The notes beneath the pieces are model-generated. The model saw only the letters and a list, made by a program, of their open reading frames with translations. It did not search any database and had not been told where the DNA came from. Shown in pieces: positions 34,421-37,607 of a stretch of 37,607 nucleotides of DNA. Each line of letters begins with the position of its first letter. The stretch's first letter is position 1. A program made the position numbers and the translations under genes. The DNA is from Bacteroidota bacterium (GTDB lineage: Bacteria > Bacteroidota > Bacteroidia > UKL13-3): contig RGVD01000001.1 of assembly GCA_010027395.1 (NCBI GenBank), forward strand, positions 1 through 37,607, given 5' to 3'.

Positions 34421-37400
34421 CTAAAATAATTTTAAAGGCTTAGGGTCTTTTAAATGTTGACAAGCTTTAATCTTTTTATAAAGATCATCCGGGTCAAATG
34501 GTTTTGTGATATAGTCATTCATTCCCACTTCCATTACTTTTTGTTTTTTTTATCTTTTAATCGAATAGCGATAGTTGCTTCATATCCATCCATCACTGGC
34601 ATTTGCAAATCCATTAATATTAAATCATACCTATTTTTGTGATGCATGTCTATCGCGATAGCACCATTTTTGGCAACATCATATACAATGTCCCAATTTT
34701 TTAAAAAACGAACAACCACAAATATATTTATGTCATTATCTTCTACTAGAAGTATTTTAATACCAGTAAGAGGTTCTATTTTGAGCTGCTTTTTAGGTTC
34801 AATAATTAGATTTATTTGATCACTTTTAATAAATCTTAAGTCAAAAAAGAATTTTGTTCCCACCCCGACAATACTCTCAACCGAAATTTGGCTATCAAAT
34901 AGTTCAATTAACTTTTTGGTAATAGCTAATCCTAAGCCAGTACCCCCGTATTTGCGGGTAGTATCGCTACTTGCTTGAATAAAATGTTCAAATATGAATG
35001 GTATTTTGTCTGGCTGTATACCAATTCCTGTATCGCTAATACAAAAGTTTATGATGGTGCTTTCAGAAGTATTCTCCTTTACTTTTGCTTCAAGATAGAT
35101 ATTTCCAATTTCAGTAAACTTTATTGCATTGCTAATTAAATTGGTAATGATTTGAGCTACTCTAATTGGATCTCCGATTAAAATTTGTGGTAATTCAGAG
35201 TCTATTTGTAAGTGAAATTTTAGGCCTTTTTCCTCTACTTTTGAAATGAATGATTGTTTAATATTTACTAATAATTGGCTTAAGTTAAATTCAGTGCTTT
35301 CAAGTTCAATCTTACCTGCATCAATCTTGCTGAAGTCTAAAATATCGTTAATTAAGTACATTAAACTCTCTGCCGAAAATTTAAGAGTTTGCAAACTTTC
35401 TAATTGCTCCTGAGTTGGATTTTCATTTAGTAATAAATTAGCAATACCGATTACAGCATTCATGGGTGTCCTAATTTCATGGCTCATGGTAGAAAGGAAC
35501 AAGCCCTTGGCTTTGGCTGCAGCCTCAGCCATTTCTTTTGCTTGAATCAATTGCTCTTCAATCAGCTTGATGCCACTAATATCTCTTATGGCACCATCAA
35601 AATAGTAATTCCCATTTTCGTTTTCAATGCATATGGTACTAATTAGACCCCAGAAAATTTCACCAGATTTTTTTCTAAGCAATACCTCCTTATTATGTAT
35701 GGTTTTTTGTTGCAGTAGTTCTTTAATAACAACATCACGATCTTGGTGAGAATCATATAATTCATGAATAGGTGTTTTTATTGCCTCTTCAAATGAATTG
35801 AAACCGAACATATCTATAAACGACTTATTAATGTATATTAGCCCTTCATTCTTGCTGCTTCTATATATAGCTTCAGTAATATTTTGATTAATTGATCGTA
35901 ATAATTCTTCGTTATTTTTCGACTTTTCTTCTAGTTCTTTTAAATGGTTAATATCGGTTATTGTGCCAATAAAACGCTTGGGTGTTCCATCTTGGTTGTA
36001 TTCAGCAATTTTTCCTCTATCTAACACCCAAGTGTAGTTACCATCTTTACAGCTAATACGATATTCCGTTTGATAAAATTCAGTAATCCCTTCTATATGT
36101 TTTTTGAATGTCAATAATGCGTTTTGAATATCTTTTGGGTGTACAGACTTCTCCCACGCTAATGTTGAATTATCAAATTCGTTTTCATCATATCCCAGCA
36201 TTTTTTTAAATACTGGTGAGTAATAAATTACATTTGATGATAGGTCTAAATCCCAAACTCCATCTCTACTGCCTGTTAAGGCATAGTTCCATCTTTTTTC
36301 TGCACTTATTAAGTTATCTTGTACTTTTTTTATTTCTGTAATATTCTCAAGGATACCAATGATTTGTTCGGGTTCGCCAGCTTCATTGTATATCGGTATT
36401 TTTATTGTTTTAGCTATGATTAGTCCAGTGGGTGTATTTACGTTTAAGTTGTCTATTATTAATGGTTCCTTTGATTCAAGAACAATTGAATCAGTATCTA
36501 TAAAGTCATCTAAGTCCTCATTTATTTTAAAAATATCGAAGTCCGTTTTGCCAATTACATCATTGTTTTTCAAGCCAAACATTTTCTCTAACTCGCTATT
36601 CCAAATGGTATATTTGAGGTTTTTAGAGACATCTTTTGAGAAAATACCTACTGGTAAATTATTAATTAGTTGGTTTAAAAATTCTTTTTGTCTGAGTGTT
36701 TCTAACTCATTGTTTTTTCTTGATGTGATTTCTTCTAGTTTTATTGAAATTCTTGGCTCTTCATCATTTATTAAAGAAATATTTGCCAAAAACCAGAGTT
36801 TATTATCTTTTACAGTTAATTCAAATTCATATTTAATTGCCTCACCTGAGATAAACACTTTGCTAATAAGATCATCGAACTTAGCGCCCAAATCTGCATT
36901 TCCAAATTCAATAACTTTTCTTCCTTTGATTTCATTTAATGGATCATCAAGTTTTGAATTGTCGTTACTCCAAACATTAATAATGGTGTGATTTGAATCT
37001 ATTTCTAAAAGAATATCATCAAATGATTGTAAGATGAGTGATAAGTTTCTTTCACGTTCCAATATTTCTTTTTCATACTCTTTGAAGGCGGTAATATCAT
37101 TGCTTGTAACAAACAGACCTGTTACAATATCGTTTTCTTTGATAGGTGTAAACGAATATTCTAATATTCTAATTCCTGCTTTGACATGATATAACAATTC
37201 ACTTTTGAAAGTTTCTCCAGCAAAGGTTTTGTCATAGTTTTTACGCCAAAATTTATAGTCATCCTTTCTCAATCCTTCAAGTACATTTTCGCCTAAACTA
37301 ATTTTTCTGCCATATTCTAATTCATAAGTAGAAAGTACCGTGTCATTTGCACTTGTTAATTTGTACTGCAAATCAATGCTCCAAATCATATTATTCGAAC

Positions 37401-37607
37401 CGCCAATAAGAGTGAGCAGTTTTGCCTCGTTCGATGTGCCTTCTCGCTTTGATTTTAAGGCATTATTAAGAAATAAATTTAATAAATATAAACTTAAAAA
37501 AATTGAAATAGATAGATTTAGTAGGTATAAATTATGATTTTGTGGTTTCGGAATTTGAAGCCCAAGTTTGGGTGGTATATCTGTAAAATTTACTAAACAA
37601 AATATCG
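34421..37607 (-). CDS. Hybrid sensor histidine kinase, partial at the right edge, receiver domain disrupted
   Basis: The open frame continues past 37389 to the right edge without a stop. Upstream of MIWSID there is a membrane segment (about 37469-37525 on this strand, LNLSISIFLSLYLLNLFL), so the ATG at 37389 is internal and the true start lies outside the window. Then come about five PAS domains, a HisKA domain with STMSHEIRTPMNAVIG, a HATPase_c domain (NLISNAIKFTE, SDTGIGI, GGTGLGLAI), and a receiver with ILLVEDND and DLILMDLQMPVMDGYEAT. The first frame stops at 34534 after KDKKNKK. A second frame carries the receiver end VMEVGMNDYITKPFDPDD and stops at 34421. About 50 nt are missing between them, removing strand beta 4 with its Thr switch. 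The signal is unknown; many PAS domains imply a cytoplasmic or redox/ligand cue. Confidence 0.88.

Noticed and set aside
36359..36991. 210-codon open frame opposite the histidine kinase
   Set aside because: It is a Ser/Leu/Ile-rich antisense shadow of the PAS region, which clearly codes on the other strand.
37389..37391. ATG at 37389 as the start of the histidine kinase
   Set aside because: The frame stays open to the right edge and encodes a membrane helix upstream, so the ATG is internal.
1..37607. CRISPR arrays, tRNA or rRNA genes, insertion sequences, prophage or defence genes
   Set aside because: I saw no regularly spaced direct repeats, tRNA-like cloverleaf ends, transposase or integrase motifs, or phage genes.

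Overview
The window is AT-rich chromosomal DNA from a member of the Bacteroidota that has a type IX secretion system (T9SS). Four things support this: a giant protein with a gliding-motility-type C-terminal sorting domain, a second small secreted protein with a T9SS-like tail, several -33 TTTG / -7 TAnnTTTG promoters, and a Bacteroidota-type short primary sigma factor. BshA and a fused E1 alpha/beta dehydrogenase fit the same phylum. The order is not resolved; gene content looks Sphingobacteriia/Chitinophagia/Flavobacteriia-like. There are no insertion sequences, phage genes, CRISPR arrays, tRNAs or rRNAs. This is mostly core genome.

Layout, left to right. 1-33: probable start of a leftward metallo-hydrolase. 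295-3662: surface protein (MA-like domain, TolB-like propeller, outer-membrane barrel), frame-broken at an A-run. 3663-4064: gene-free but dense in inverted repeats. 4065-5765: divergent tdk and an acidic protein of unknown function. 5852-7870: fused E1 alpha/beta dehydrogenase. 7867-8067: receiver-domain remnant. 8106-8915: rpoD. 9117-14535: leftward bshA-purK-M1 peptidase/barrel group. 14734-17516: rhomboid protease, EEP-family protein, HesB/IscA protein and rpsT. 17676-22664: giant T9SS cargo. 22769-31126: pyrH, YfhO-like protein, small Bacteroidota protein, ftsH, then a tight LUD / LpxH-like / propeller cluster. 31197-33740: leftward rplM-rpsI-rpsB-tsf operon. 33859-34353: secreted Kazal protein. 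34421-37607: hybrid histidine kinase that runs off the right edge.

The most striking signal is a series of short internal losses in genes expected to be essential or highly conserved. rpoD lacks 18 codons covering regions 2.3/2.4 (the -10 reading helix) without a frame change. ftsH lacks about 20 nt in its second region of homology, purK about 26 nt, and the kinase receiver domain about 50 nt; these three also change frame. The first gene changes frame at an A AAA AAC heptamer. A living cell should not tolerate the rpoD and ftsH losses, so an assembly or consensus artefact is the simplest reading, but the pattern should be checked against reads. The best candidate for something undescribed is the roughly 200-nt foldable element at 3722-3957.

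Functionally the window combines translation and nucleotide genes (rpsT, rplM, rpsI, rpsB, tsf, pyrH, tdk, purK), envelope biology (LpxH-like enzyme, YfhO-like protein, two large outer-membrane proteins, T9SS cargo), proteolysis (FtsH, rhomboid, M1) and thiol/Fe-S chemistry (BshA, HesB/IscA).
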